In this document: in pieces, positions 8,575 to 17,465 of the stretch
Position numbering within the stretch: position 1 is the stretch's first letter
Layout: each line of letters starts with the position of its first letter
Assembly (NCBI RefSeq): GCF_009755605.1
Contig: NZ_WPNZ01000017.1
Coordinates: 124,001-188,000, forward strand
Direction: 5' to 3'
Length of the DNA stretch: 64,000 nucleotides
Source: Streptomyces typhae
GTDB lineage: Bacteria; Actinomycetota; Actinomycetes; Streptomycetales; Streptomycetaceae
Position numbers and translations under genes: made by a program
The notes under the pieces: model-generated
Databases searched by the model: none
What the model was told of the DNA's origin: nothing
The model's input: the letters and a program-made list of their open reading frames with translations, nothing else

Positions 8575-9276
8575 TCACGCGCCGGCCGGAACACTGCTCA
8601 GCACCGCCGTGACGACGGCGTCGAAGGAGTCGACGACGGTGTCCGCGCCGGCCGCCAGGAGATCCGTCGCCCCGGCGACGCCGTAGCTGACGCCGATGGT
8701 GGCCATGCCGGCGGCGACGCCCATCTCGATGTCGCCGATCCCGTCGCCCACGACGACACACTCCCGCGGGGCCAGGCCGAGGTCCTTGGCCACCTTCCAC
8801 GCCATGTCCGGGTGCGGCTTGCCGCGGGGCACGCTGTCGTGCCCCGCGATCGCGTCGAACTGGTCGCGGATCTCGGTGAGTTCGACGGTCCTGACGGCCG
8901 CCGCGTGCACCTTGGAGGTGGCGATGCCCAGCTTCCGCCCGCCCTCGCGCAGCTGAAGGAGCCCGGAGACGACACCGGGGAAGAGCAGCCCGCGCCCGCG
9001 GGAGCGCACATGGGCCCCGAACAGCCGGCGGTAGTGGTCCATCGCGGCCGTGACGTCCTGATGGCCGGGGGGCACACCAAGGAGTTCGGCGAAGTTCTGG
9101 TCCAGGGGCCTGCCGACCCGGGCGCGGATCTCCGACTCCACGGGGGAGCGCCCCATCCCGGTGAGGATCTCGGCGGTGACAGCGGTGATGGCGGGCGCGG
9201 TGTCGGCGACGGTGCCGTCCAGGTCGAAGATCACGCCCCGGCGCACGGGACCGGGTACCGCGGTGGTGCCGGCCAT
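8575..9276 (-). CDS. HAD phosphatase, AlnB-like partner of the C-ribosylation enzyme
   Basis: 233 residues with all four HAD motifs: GVIFDLDGTVADTAP (Asp18 nucleophile, Asp20), ATSKVH (motif II), the GKPHPD lysine (motif III) and VVGDGIGDIEMG (motif IV acidic residues). The cap between motifs I and II marks subfamily I, the phosphoglycolate phosphatase-like group. Its start is 1 bp beyond the stop of the pseudouridine-glycosidase homologue, so the two are co-translated. In alnumycin biosynthesis AlnB, of this family, removes the 5'-phosphate after AlnA joins ribose-5-phosphate to the aglycone; the same division of labour is inferred here. Confidence 0.85.
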   Translation of the reverse strand: MAGTTAVPGPVRRGVIFDLDGTVADTAPAITAVTAEILTGMGRSPVESEIRARVGRPLDQNFAELLGVPPGHQDVTAAMDHYRRLFGAHVRSRGRGLLFPGVVSGLLQLREGGRKLGIATSKVHAAAVRTVELTEIRDQFDAIAGHDSVPRGKPHPDMAWKVAKDLGLAPRECVVVGDGIGDIEMGVAAGMATIGVSYGVAGATDLLAAGADTVVDSFDAVVTAVLSSVPAGA

Positions 9277-9277
9277 G

Positions 9278-10198
9278 TCAGTGCTCCTCCCGCACGGCCG
9301 ACAGCGCGACCGCGAACTCGCCCGCCAGGCGGGCGTTGCTGATCAGGACGGAGCGTGTCGCGGCGCCCGCGCGGCCCGCGGTGGCCCTGCCGACGCTGCG
9401 CATCAGGAACGGGCTGATCGCGTTGCCGGCCACGCCCGCCGCGTCCGCCTCGGCCAGGGCCCGGGTGATGACCCGCTCGACCTCCTCGCCGTCCAGCGCG
9501 TCCCGCTCCTCGATCGGCGAGGTCAAAAGGACCGAACCGACCTGGTTGACCTTCCAGTGCAGCAGCACCGACCGCGCCGCCTCGGCCAGGTCGTCGACCC
9601 GCGGCACCGGCACGTCCGACTCGCGTACGTAGAAGGCGGGCAGCGTGTCGGTGCGGTAGCCGAGCACCGGCACCCCGGCGCTCTCCAGCACCTCGGCGGT
9701 CAGCTTCAGGTCCAGGATCGACTTGGACCCCGCGCACACCACCGCCATCCGGCTGCGCGTGAACTGCTGAAGATCGGCGGAGATGTCGAAGGTCTCCTGG
9801 GCGCGGCGGTGCACCCCGCCGATGCCCGCGGTGGAGAACACCGGGATCCCGGCGCGCTCGGCGATCACGATGCTGGAGGCCACGGTGGTCGCGCCGAGCC
9901 CGCCGCCGACCAGCACCCGGCCGATGTCGCGGGCGCTGACCTTGGGGACGTCCTTGGCCCGCCCGAACCGGTCGATGGTCGTCTCGTCCATGCCGACCAC
10001 GAAGCGGCCCCCGGCGATCCCCAGGGTCGCCGGCACCGCGCCCGCGTCCCGCACCGCCTTCTCCAGGGCCAGGGCGATCTCCACGCTCTGCGGGTAGCCG
10101 GGCCCGTGGGCGATGAGCGAGGACTCCAGGGCGACCACGGGCCGCCCCTCGGCGACCGCCGCGCGGACCTCCTTGCCGATGTCCGTCAGGGTGTCCAT
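9278..10198 (-). CDS. Pseudouridine-5'-phosphate glycosidase homologue (candidate C-ribosyltransferase)
   Basis: 306 residues. It has VALESSLIAHG (Glu25), STAGIGGVHR (His130) and CAGSKSILDL (Lys159), matching at a constant offset of 6-7 the Glu31, His137 and Schiff-base Lys166 of Escherichia coli PsuG. PsuG interconverts pseudouridine phosphate with uracil and ribose-5-phosphate by making or breaking a C-C glycosidic bond. No PsuK-like sugar kinase is adjacent; instead there is a HAD phosphatase, as with AlnA/AlnB in alnumycin, where the PsuG homologue attaches ribose to an aromatic carbon. The location between biosynthetic genes favours a C-glycosynthase role. Nucleobase-region residues differ from the usual VTPFLL (here ISPFLM), consistent with another acceptor. 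Confidence 0.87.
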   Translation of the reverse strand: MDTLTDIGKEVRAAVAEGRPVVALESSLIAHGPGYPQSVEIALALEKAVRDAGAVPATLGIAGGRFVVGMDETTIDRFGRAKDVPKVSARDIGRVLVGGGLGATTVASSIVIAERAGIPVFSTAGIGGVHRRAQETFDISADLQQFTRSRMAVVCAGSKSILDLKLTAEVLESAGVPVLGYRTDTLPAFYVRESDVPVPRVDDLAEAARSVLLHWKVNQVGSVLLTSPIEERDALDGEEVERVITRALAEADAAGVAGNAISPFLMRSVGRATAGRAGAATRSVLISNARLAGEFAVALSAVREEH

Positions 10199-10255
10199 GG
10201 GTGTTTCCTCTCCGTGTCCATGGGGGTGTCTCCTTCCGTCCGGCGCCTCGCCGGG

Positions 10256-11341
10256 TCAGGGCCGCGGCGGGGCGGAGGGCCCGCGGCGCTCCCAGGCCGG
10301 GGCGACGCGGCGGCCGACGCCCTGCCTGCGCCGCAGCGCCGGATCGGCGAGCGCCTCCGGCGTGTAGTGGGAGTCGGCGGGGTTGAGCACCGTGCCGGGC
10401 GGCACGAGGGCGTCGATCCGGTCGAGCAGGCCGGCGTCCAGGACGGTGTCGGCGGCCGCGAGCAGGCCCTCCAGCTGCTCCCGGGTGCGCGGGCCGATCA
10501 GGACCGAGGTCACCGCCGGGTGGTTGCGGACGAAACCGAGGGCCAGCTGCATCAGCGTCAGCCCGGCCTCCGCGGCCAGCCCGGCCAGTTCGGTCACGGT
10601 CTGCTGCTTGCGCCGGTTGCCGGCCAGGCGCACGTCGAAGGTGGCGCGGTGGGCGGCCTGGCGGCCCCGGCTCAGGTCGATCTCGCCCTGGTGCTTGCCG
10701 GTCAGCCAGCCCTCGCTCAGCGGGCTCCAGGTCGTCACGCCCAGCTGGTGGCGCTGGCAGGTGGGGAACACCGCCGCCTCCGCCGCGCGGTTGAGCAGCG
10801 AGTACGGTGCCTGCTCGGTCTGCGGCCGCACCAGGTGGCGGCGCCGGGCGGCCCACTGGGCCTCCACGAGCTGCTCGGCGGGGAAGGTGGTGGTGCCGAC
10901 CGCGACCACCTTGCCCGCGGTGACCAGGCCGTCGAGCGCGGCCAGGGTCTCCTCCAACTCCGTCTCGGGATCGGGCCGGTGCACCTGGTACAGGTCGATC
11001 CGGTCGGTGCCCAGGCGGCGCAGGCTGTCCTCCACGGCGCGGGTGAGCCAGCGCCGCGAGTTGCCGGAGCGGTGCGGGCCCTGGCCCATCGGGAAGTGGA
11101 ACTTGGTGGCGAGCACCACCTCGTCCCTGCGCGGCGCCACCGCCTTGCCGACGATCTCCTCCGAGCCGCCCCAGGAGTAGACATCGGCGGTGTCCACGAA
11201 ATTGATCCCGGCGTCCAGGGCCGCCTCGATCACGCCGACCGCGTCACCGGCGTCCGCGTTGCCCCAGACACCGAACATCATCGTGCCCAGACACAGCGGG
11301 CTGACCTGCATTCCGGTGCGGCCCAGCGTCCTCAGTTCCAC
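10256..11341 (-). CDS. Aldo/keto reductase
   Basis: 361 residues from a GTG start with GGAGGAAACGCA upstream. The catalytic tetrad is visible: Asp and Tyr in NFVDTADVYSWGGSE, Lys in LATKFHF, His in YQVHRPDP; the cofactor-binding SVLIGPRTREQLE lies near the C-terminus. This is the YajO/TAS-like NADPH group. The gene directly precedes the PsuG-like gene in the same direction. A reductase acting on a modified sugar or on a quinone/ketone intermediate would fit; alnumycin biosynthesis also remodels the attached ribose with redox enzymes, but a parallel is only inference. Confidence 0.88.
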   Translation of the reverse strand: MELRTLGRTGMQVSPLCLGTMMFGVWGNADAGDAVGVIEAALDAGINFVDTADVYSWGGSEEIVGKAVAPRRDEVVLATKFHFPMGQGPHRSGNSRRWLTRAVEDSLRRLGTDRIDLYQVHRPDPETELEETLAALDGLVTAGKVVAVGTTTFPAEQLVEAQWAARRRHLVRPQTEQAPYSLLNRAAEAAVFPTCQRHQLGVTTWSPLSEGWLTGKHQGEIDLSRGRQAAHRATFDVRLAGNRRKQQTVTELAGLAAEAGLTLMQLALGFVRNHPAVTSVLIGPRTREQLEGLLAAADTVLDAGLLDRIDALVPPGTVLNPADSHYTPEALADPALRRRQGVGRRVAPAWERRGPSAPPRP

Positions 11342-11408
11342 TGCGTTTCCTCCTCTTCGGGGGTGCGCTCCGGCTCGGTGCGTGCCTCGGGAGCGTCGGC
11401 CGGCCGGG

Positions 11409-12329
11409 TCAGCCGGAGGACCGCGCCCACTGGTCCCAGGGCTGTGCGGCGATCCACTGGGCGAGCGGTGTGAGCTGCACGCCCAAATGCTTCTCGACGG
11501 CCGCGGCGTCGGCGGTGAAGGTGTCGTCGGTGGCCGAGGCGTGGGCCCAGTGGTAGCCGCCGGCGATGCCCGCGCCGAGCTCGGGGCCGAGGACCGCGCC
11601 GACGGCGGCCTCGAAGTCGGCCGGGTCCATGGCGTGGAAGGCGACGTCCCGGCCGAGGACGTCCGCGAAGAGGGCCGCGAGGCGCGGCCCGGTCACGGGC
11701 TGCGGGCCCCCGACCTTCAGCGCCGAGCCGACCAGTTCGTCGCCGCCCTCCAGCGCGGCGACCGTGACCGCGGCCATGTCGTGCAGGGACATCCAGCTCA
11801 CCGGCAGGGCGGCGGGCAGCGGGAAGGCGAGCACCCCGTCGTCGACCAGGGCCGGGGCGTGCCCGGGGCCGAACAGGTTGTCCAGATACAGCGGCGGCCG
11901 CAGCACCGTCACCGGCAGGCCGCTGACCCGCAGCGCCTCCTCGGCGATCCGCCGGGTCTCGAACGCCGGATAGCCGGTCGGCTCGGGCGGCACCGGCAGA
12001 TTCGTGTTGAACACCAGCCTGCGCACGCCCGCCACCTTGGCGGCGTACACCAGGTTGTCGGCGTAGGAGGCCGCGAGATCGGCGTCGTAGACCAGCGGGA
12101 GGCTCGCCGCCACCCGGGAGACGCCCTCGAAGGAGCGGCGCAGCGCCGTGCGATCGCCCAGGTCCACGGGGCGCGGGTGGACTCCGGGCGGCAGCGCGCC
12201 CGGCCGGTCCGCGCCGCGCGCGATCCCCACGACGCTGTGGCCCCGCTCGGACAGCTGCCGCAGCACCGCGCCGCCCTGGGCGCCGGTCGCACCCATCACC
12301 AGGTAGCGCTCGTGTCGTGCGTCGGACAT
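11409..12329 (-). CDS. NmrA/HSCARG-type NAD(P)-binding protein
   Basis: 306 residues from ATG at 12329. The N-terminus YLVMGATGAQGGAVLRQL is the GxxGxxG Rossmann motif of atypical short-chain dehydrogenases. The protein lacks an obvious YxxxK catalytic pair, as in the NmrA subfamily, whose members act as redox sensors or as quinone/isoflavone-type reductases. It lies in the minus-strand run between the aldo/keto reductase and the esterase and may reduce a quinoid pathway intermediate. Confidence 0.85.
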   Translation of the reverse strand: MSDARHERYLVMGATGAQGGAVLRQLSERGHSVVGIARGADRPGALPPGVHPRPVDLGDRTALRRSFEGVSRVAASLPLVYDADLAASYADNLVYAAKVAGVRRLVFNTNLPVPPEPTGYPAFETRRIAEEALRVSGLPVTVLRPPLYLDNLFGPGHAPALVDDGVLAFPLPAALPVSWMSLHDMAAVTVAALEGGDELVGSALKVGGPQPVTGPRLAALFADVLGRDVAFHAMDPADFEAAVGAVLGPELGAGIAGGYHWAHASATDDTFTADAAAVEKHLGVQLTPLAQWIAAQPWDQWARSSG

Positions 12330-12426
12330 GGTGGTCCTCTCGTCGGGATGGCCCCGGCCGCCGGCCGGGGGACAGGGGCCCCGGAGGTGCCCGGGGGCGA
12401 TGGCGGGACGCGGGCCGGGGCCGCGC

Positions 12427-14061
12427 TCAGGTGCGGGGCAGCCAGTCCGCCCGGTCCCAGAAGTGCAGTTGGCGCAGCTTGGGCGTGGTGGCGACGTGCG
12501 CCACCCGGTCCCCGCCGAGCACCAGGGAACGGGGCTCGGCGGGGGTGAACCGGGGCCAGGCGGGTGCGGTGGGGCTCTGCGGGCGCCCGGTGTGCGCGAA
12601 GGACGCCACCAGGTCGATGAAGGCGGCCGCCACCTCGCGCTCCAGCGGGCCGTCCCCGAACACCGGCGCGTTCTGCGCGCTGCCGTGGGTGGCGAAGAGG
12701 AACGGCGACGTCGCCTCGTGCGGGGTGCCGTGGCCCGGCGGACGTACGGGGTGGGCGAAGTCCATGTGGTACAGCGGGTGTCCGCTCTCGCGGGCGCGGC
12801 GGGCGGCGAGCCGCAGGATCTGGCCGCGGAACAGGCCGTCGCCGTACAGCTCGGTGTAGAGCGTGAAAGGGTCGTGCGGCAGGCCGTCGGCGAGCGCGGC
12901 GTCGCGGTAGGCCGCCAGCGCGCCCTCCAGCAGCGCGACGGGCACCTCCTCCGTGCCCAGCAGCAGGAACTGGCGTGCCATGGAACGGAGTTGGCCGGGG
13001 GTGGCCGGGGCGGGCGCCGTGCGGTCGGTGAAGAAGGAGCCCTCGGTCCTGGTGTTGATCACCAGCATGGGCAGGTCGGGCGTCGGCAGCCGGTGGTCGT
13101 ATCCGCGCATCCACCGCCCGTCCGGCACGGGCCCTCGGAAGAACCGCCCGCTGGCCACCGGCCGCTGTCCGGGCGCGCCCGCGAACCGCTCCTCCCAGGC
13201 GTCCAGGACCTCCAGGGCGCCCCGTTCGCGCAGGCCGCCCACCGTGGTGCCCAGACGCCGCGCCACCCCCTCGTAGGTGGTGCGCGAGTCGGCGGGGGTC
13301 AAGCCGGCCAGCGGGGTCCACACATGGGCGGTGCTGATGGGCACGAGGCGGCTGATCAGGGGGCGGGTGCGCGGGTGCAGGGCGAGCTGCCAGGCGCTGG
13401 AGCCGCCCGCCGAGGTGCCGCACACCACGATCCGGTCCGGGTCGCCGCCGAAGGCGGGGGCGTTGTCGTGCACCCAGCGCAGCAGCGCGGCCTGGTCCTG
13501 CAGCCCCCAGTTGGCCGCCGCGTCGCCCGCGCCGAACCCCTCGTGCAGGCCCCAGCCGAAGCAGCCGAGCCGGTAGTTGAAGGTGACCACGACAAGATCG
13601 CCGCGGTGTGCCAGGCGAGCGCCGTCATAGGTGGGACGGGTGGCGGAGTTGTGCCGCCAGGCGCCGCCGTGCACATAGACCAGCACGGGGCTGCGCCCGG
13701 CGGTGTCCGGGCTCCACACGTTGGCGTAGAGGGCGTCCTCACTGCCGTCGCGGGCGCTGGGGGACACGAACGGCGGCGCGAACGCGACCGCCTCGCGCAC
13801 CCCCGGCCACGGCTGCGGCGGCAGGGGCGGCGCGAAGCGCAGCGGACCCACCGGCGGCCGGGCATAGGGCACCCCCCGGAACACCGCGACGCCGTCCTCC
13901 CGCACCCCCCGCACCGCTCCCGCCGTGGTCACCACGACGGGGGCGGAGCCCGCCCCCGCGGCCGGGCCGGGCGGCACCGCCGCGGCGGACCCCGCCCACG
14001 CGGGGACGGAGCCCGACACGGCGAGCCCCGCCGCGGTGCCGAGCAGACAACGACGGCGCAC
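12427..14061 (-). CDS. Secreted type-B carboxylesterase
   Basis: 544 residues from GTG at 14061, chosen because GGAGGCAGCC precedes it and the product then begins VRRRCLLGTAAGLAVSG, a short twin-arginine-like export signal ending near AWAG. It has the family pattern: TTAGAVRGVREDGVAVFRGVPYARPPVGPLRF region, oxyanion VYVHGGAW, and nucleophile Ser in VCGTSAGGSS, with an acidic residue and His later (DFAHPV). Type-B esterases cleave or form carboxylic esters. As the first gene of the minus-strand run it may act outside the cell on an acylated product or remove a protecting ester. Confidence 0.88.
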   Translation of the reverse strand: MRRRCLLGTAAGLAVSGSVPAWAGSAAAVPPGPAAGAGSAPVVVTTAGAVRGVREDGVAVFRGVPYARPPVGPLRFAPPLPPQPWPGVREAVAFAPPFVSPSARDGSEDALYANVWSPDTAGRSPVLVYVHGGAWRHNSATRPTYDGARLAHRGDLVVVTFNYRLGCFGWGLHEGFGAGDAAANWGLQDQAALLRWVHDNAPAFGGDPDRIVVCGTSAGGSSAWQLALHPRTRPLISRLVPISTAHVWTPLAGLTPADSRTTYEGVARRLGTTVGGLRERGALEVLDAWEERFAGAPGQRPVASGRFFRGPVPDGRWMRGYDHRLPTPDLPMLVINTRTEGSFFTDRTAPAPATPGQLRSMARQFLLLGTEEVPVALLEGALAAYRDAALADGLPHDPFTLYTELYGDGLFRGQILRLAARRARESGHPLYHMDFAHPVRPPGHGTPHEATSPFLFATHGSAQNAPVFGDGPLEREVAAAFIDLVASFAHTGRPQSPTAPAWPRFTPAEPRSLVLGGDRVAHVATTPKLRQLHFWDRADWLPRT

Positions 14062-14676
14062 CGGCTGCCTCCTGGAGGAAAGGAAGAAGGGGAGCCGGTG
14101 CCGCTCGCACCGGCGTCGACAGGACGTGGCCGGGCCGGCCACGTCGGCGGGACGCGGCCGGGTCGGCCACCGTCAGCCTGGTACGGCAGGGTCCGCGGCC
14201 ACCTCACGCGAACACGGGATATCCCCGCTGTGCCCGCACCGCGACGCCGCGGGTCCCCCGCGGGGTTTGGAAAGCTGTCTTCCGCGCGCGAAGTGATGTA
14301 TCCATGGATTTCTGGGCGATGCGAACAACCGCAGCCACGACGCGTACGCATCGATCCCCAGCAGGGAATCCGCAGAGGACGAGCGGATGCGGAACGTCCA
14401 CGGGGGGTGGATCAGCAGCGGACGCGCCGTGCTGTCGGTGGCCGACAGCGACACAGGAATCAGCGACTGATTCAACCCACGACTGTGCCGACTCGCAGCA
14501 CATCAGGAGACCCCGGTCCTGCTGTGTGGTCACACGACCCGTGACCTGCTCCCATCCACGCATCCGCCGCCCGCCGGAACACGCCGCCCTACGCTGTGCG
14601 GCACGGGCCGCTCCCGCGGCCGTACGCCGGTATGCGTCGGGGCCGGCACCGTCATTGATCCGAGGGAGATCGGGAC
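14062..14676. promoter_or_regulatory. Divergent promoter region between esterase and LAL regulator
   Basis: 615 bp with no credible gene, less GC-rich than its flanks around 14280-14480. It must hold the promoters of the minus-strand esterase run and of the LAL regulator. At 14211-14226 it carries AACACGGGATATCCCC, containing the palindrome GGGATATCCC and related to sites at 17323 and 28060. Confidence 0.6.
14211..14226. promoter_or_regulatory. Shared cluster motif, copy 1
   Basis: AACACGGGATATCCCC, with a perfect GGGATATCCC palindrome at 14216-14225. It shares AACACG-GAT-T-CCC with copies at 17323-17339 and 28060-28075. All three lie ahead of cluster genes; probable target of the LAL regulator, unproven. 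Confidence 0.45.
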
Positions 14677-17331
14677 GTGTTCTCAACTGGACTGACAGTG
14701 CCCGGCAAGACGGCCGTCCCGGGACGGCACGCCGAAGCAGCCCATGTGTGCCGCCTCTTGGAGCAGTTACGCGACGGTACCGGCGGCTGCCTCATGACGG
14801 AAGGCCCCGAGGGCATCGGAAAGAGCCACCTGCTCGCCTTCGCCCGCAGCGAGGCCGCGCGGCTCGGGCTGCGCACCGCCCCGGGCGAGGCCCTCGTCGC
14901 CGCCGACAACGCGCGCGCACGCATCCACGAACTCAACAGCCGCGTCCGCCCGGTCCTGATCCCGGTCGACACCGCCGAACGCCTGTCGGCGACCACCGCC
15001 CGGCTCCTGCTCGAGCTGATCCGCGACACCGCCCACCTGCCCGTCCTGTGGCTCGTCGCCCGCCGCACCGGCCGCGAGGTCAGCGCCGCGAGCGCCGCCC
15101 TGGAGGAGATCGCCTCCCGGCACGCCACCCGGCTGCGCCTGCGGCCCGTGGACGCCGCGGCCGTGGAGGGCATGGGCGCCGGCGCCTTCGGCGCCGCCAT
15201 GGAACCCCGCCTCCTGCAACTCCTGAACCGCTGCGGCGGCGCCCCCGGCCTGGTGTGGCTGCTGCTCGACGCGCTCGCGGACGAGGACCTGGTGCGCGTC
15301 CGCGCCGGACGCGCCGGACTGCGCAGCGACGAACTGCCCCGGCGGGTCCGCGACGCGGTGGCCCTGCGCATCGACGACCTGTCCGGAGAGGCCCGTTGGC
15401 TGGTGCCCGCCCTGGCCGTCTTCGACCGCCCGTGCAGCCTGCACGAAGCCAAGGCCCTGCTGGGCTGGCGCACCATGCAGGTCGCCGCCGCCGTGGACGA
15501 GGCCCTGGCCAAAGGCGTCCTGGTGGAACGGAAACAGGGCATCGACTTCTGCTACCCGCTGATCCGCGACGCCGTGTACGAGAACCTGCCCGAAGCCACC
15601 CGCACCGCCCTGCACCGCGAGGCCGCCGCCCTGCTGCAGTGCGACGAGGGCCCCGCCGACGAGATCGCCCGCCACATCACCCTCGGCAGCCGCCCCGGCG
15701 AGGACACCGCAGGCCGCCTCTTCGCCTTCATCGAGCGCACCAGCCACTCCACCAAGGCCGTCACCGGCTCCGTACGCCTCCTTGCCACCGTCGGCCACCA
15801 CGAGGAGGCCCGCGCCCTGGTCGCCAGCGTCCTGCACGGCCGCGACCACGCGACCACCGACCGGCCCGCCCAGGTACGCACCCTGCTCGCCGTCGCCTCC
15901 GCCTGGCTCTACACCGGACGCAACGACGGACTGACCGGACAGGCCATCGGCTTCCTCGACGAGGAGACCCTCACCCCCCTGCACCGCGCCCGCCTGCTCA
16001 CCGCCCGCAGCGTGGCCCACCTGTGCGACCACGAACCCGAGGCCGCCCTGCGCACCGCCCGCACCGCGCTGCACACCGGCGAACAGAGCGGCGACCTGCT
16101 CACCCGGCTGCTCGCCGACATGATCCTCAGCCGCTGCGCCCTGGACGCGGGCGACCTGGACGAAGCGGTCTCCCGCGCCTGCCAGGCCATGCAGCTCGCC
16201 CACCTCGGCGGCCGCGACACCGCCCACCACTACCCGCACCTGATGATGGCCCCCGCACTCGTCGCCCAGGACGAACTCACCGAGGCCGAGATCATGCTGC
16301 GGCTCGGCGAACAGCAGGCCGACCGCCAGGGCGACACCTGGCTGCGCCCGATGTGGCACCACCAGCGCGCCCTCCTGCAACTCGCCGCCGCCCGCCTGGA
16401 GGAGGCGGCTCAGTCCGCCGAGACCGCCGCCGCCTGCGCCGAACCGCACAGCCCCGTCGGCTCCGCCGCCCTCGCCCTGCTCGGCCACCTCGCGCTGCTG
16501 CGCGGCGACGTGACCACCGCCCGCTACCACCTGCGGTGTGCCGCGCTCGGCCCCTTCGACACCCTGGACTGCGGCCTGGAGGACCTGCTGTGGCGGCGCG
16601 GCGTGCTCCAGGACGCCGAGGGCGACCCCGAAGGCGCCTTCCGCACCCTGCGGCCGCTGTACGGGTCCCTGCCCACCCGCCCCAAACTCCTGGTCCGCGA
16701 GCCGGGAGCCGCCGCGCTCCTGGTACGGCTCGCCCGCTGCTCGGGATCCCGCGCCCAGGCGGCCACCGTCGTGGCCGTGATGCAGGACCTGGCGGCCCGC
16801 CACCCCGCCGTCCGCTCGCTGCACGGCGCCGCCCTGCACGCCGAAGCGGTGCTGCACGACGACGTGCGCGTCGCCGAACTCGCCCACCGGGAACAGCGCC
16901 TCGCGGCCCGCCCGCTGGCCCTGGCCGCCGCCCTGGAGAGCGCCGGAGTGCTGCTGCGCGCCGACCACCAGGAGGAGCGCGCCACGAACCGGCTGCACCA
17001 GGCCCGGTCCCTGTACGAGAAGGCCGGCGCCGAACTGCACGCCCGCCGCGTCCGCCGCCTGGAAAAGGAGCAACTGCCGCGGCCCGCGAGCACCAAGGAC
17101 CAGACGCCGGTACCCGGCTGGGGCTCCTTGACCGAGTCCGAGCGCCGCGTGGGCATGCTCGTCGCCCAGGGGCTCACCAACCGCGAGGTCGCCAAGCGGC
17201 TCTTCCTGTCCCCGCACACCGTCGACAGCCACCTGCGCCAGTGCTTCGCGAAGTTCTCCGTCAACAACCGGGTGGAACTCACCCGGGCGGTCCTGGAACA
17301 CCACACCCCCGCCGATCCCGAGAACACGTGA
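14677..17331 (+). CDS. LAL-family LuxR transcriptional activator with a TTA codon
   Basis: 884 residues from GTG at 14677, preceded by GAGGGAGA. An N-terminal AAA-type ATPase begins with TEGPEGIGKSHLLAF (Walker A, residues ~46-60) and VLIPVDTAERLS (Walker B region); a long helical TPR-like middle follows; the C-terminal LuxR helix-turn-helix is LTESERRVGMLVAQGLTNREVAKRLFLSPHTVDSHL (broken here by nothing, last ~65 residues). Large ATP-binding LuxR proteins are cluster-situated activators in Streptomyces. Codon 31 is TTA (14767-14769), so translation should need the bldA leucyl-tRNA, tying the cluster to development. It is the likely master activator of this locus. Confidence 0.92.
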   Translation: MFSTGLTVPGKTAVPGRHAEAAHVCRLLEQLRDGTGGCLMTEGPEGIGKSHLLAFARSEAARLGLRTAPGEALVAADNARARIHELNSRVRPVLIPVDTAERLSATTARLLLELIRDTAHLPVLWLVARRTGREVSAASAALEEIASRHATRLRLRPVDAAAVEGMGAGAFGAAMEPRLLQLLNRCGGAPGLVWLLLDALADEDLVRVRAGRAGLRSDELPRRVRDAVALRIDDLSGEARWLVPALAVFDRPCSLHEAKALLGWRTMQVAAAVDEALAKGVLVERKQGIDFCYPLIRDAVYENLPEATRTALHREAAALLQCDEGPADEIARHITLGSRPGEDTAGRLFAFIERTSHSTKAVTGSVRLLATVGHHEEARALVASVLHGRDHATTDRPAQVRTLLAVASAWLYTGRNDGLTGQAIGFLDEETLTPLHRARLLTARSVAHLCDHEPEAALRTARTALHTGEQSGDLLTRLLADMILSRCALDAGDLDEAVSRACQAMQLAHLGGRDTAHHYPHLMMAPALVAQDELTEAEIMLRLGEQQADRQGDTWLRPMWHHQRALLQLAAARLEEAAQSAETAAACAEPHSPVGSAALALLGHLALLRGDVTTARYHLRCAALGPFDTLDCGLEDLLWRRGVLQDAEGDPEGAFRTLRPLYGSLPTRPKLLVREPGAAALLVRLARCSGSRAQAATVVAVMQDLAARHPAVRSLHGAALHAEAVLHDDVRVAELAHREQRLAARPLALAAALESAGVLLRADHQEERATNRLHQARSLYEKAGAELHARRVRRLEKEQLPRPASTKDQTPVPGWGSLTESERRVGMLVAQGLTNREVAKRLFLSPHTVDSHLRQCFAKFSVNNRVELTRAVLEHHTPADPENT

Positions 17332-17339
17332 TGTGCCCC
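17323..17339. promoter_or_regulatory. Shared cluster motif, copy 2
   Basis: AACACGTGATGTGCCCC, overlapping the end of the LAL gene and 127 bp upstream of the PhzE-like start. It shares AACACGTGATGT exactly with copy 3 at 28060, which is ahead of the flavin oxidase and ACP operons. Confidence 0.45.
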
Positions 17340-17465
17340 CGCCGGGCCCCGGGAGAGGCTGACCGCACCGCGGCGCCCCTGACAGCGCGCCGCGCGTGGT
17401 CCTTTGACCGCGGCCGGCCCGGCCGCACGACGGACAGGGGGCCTCCTCACGCTGGAGGGAAGAAC

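Noticed and set aside
9278..10198. Housekeeping pseudouridine degradation
   Set aside because: No PsuK kinase or nucleoside transporter is adjacent, and the gene lies in a biosynthetic run with a HAD phosphatase; phylogeny is still needed.
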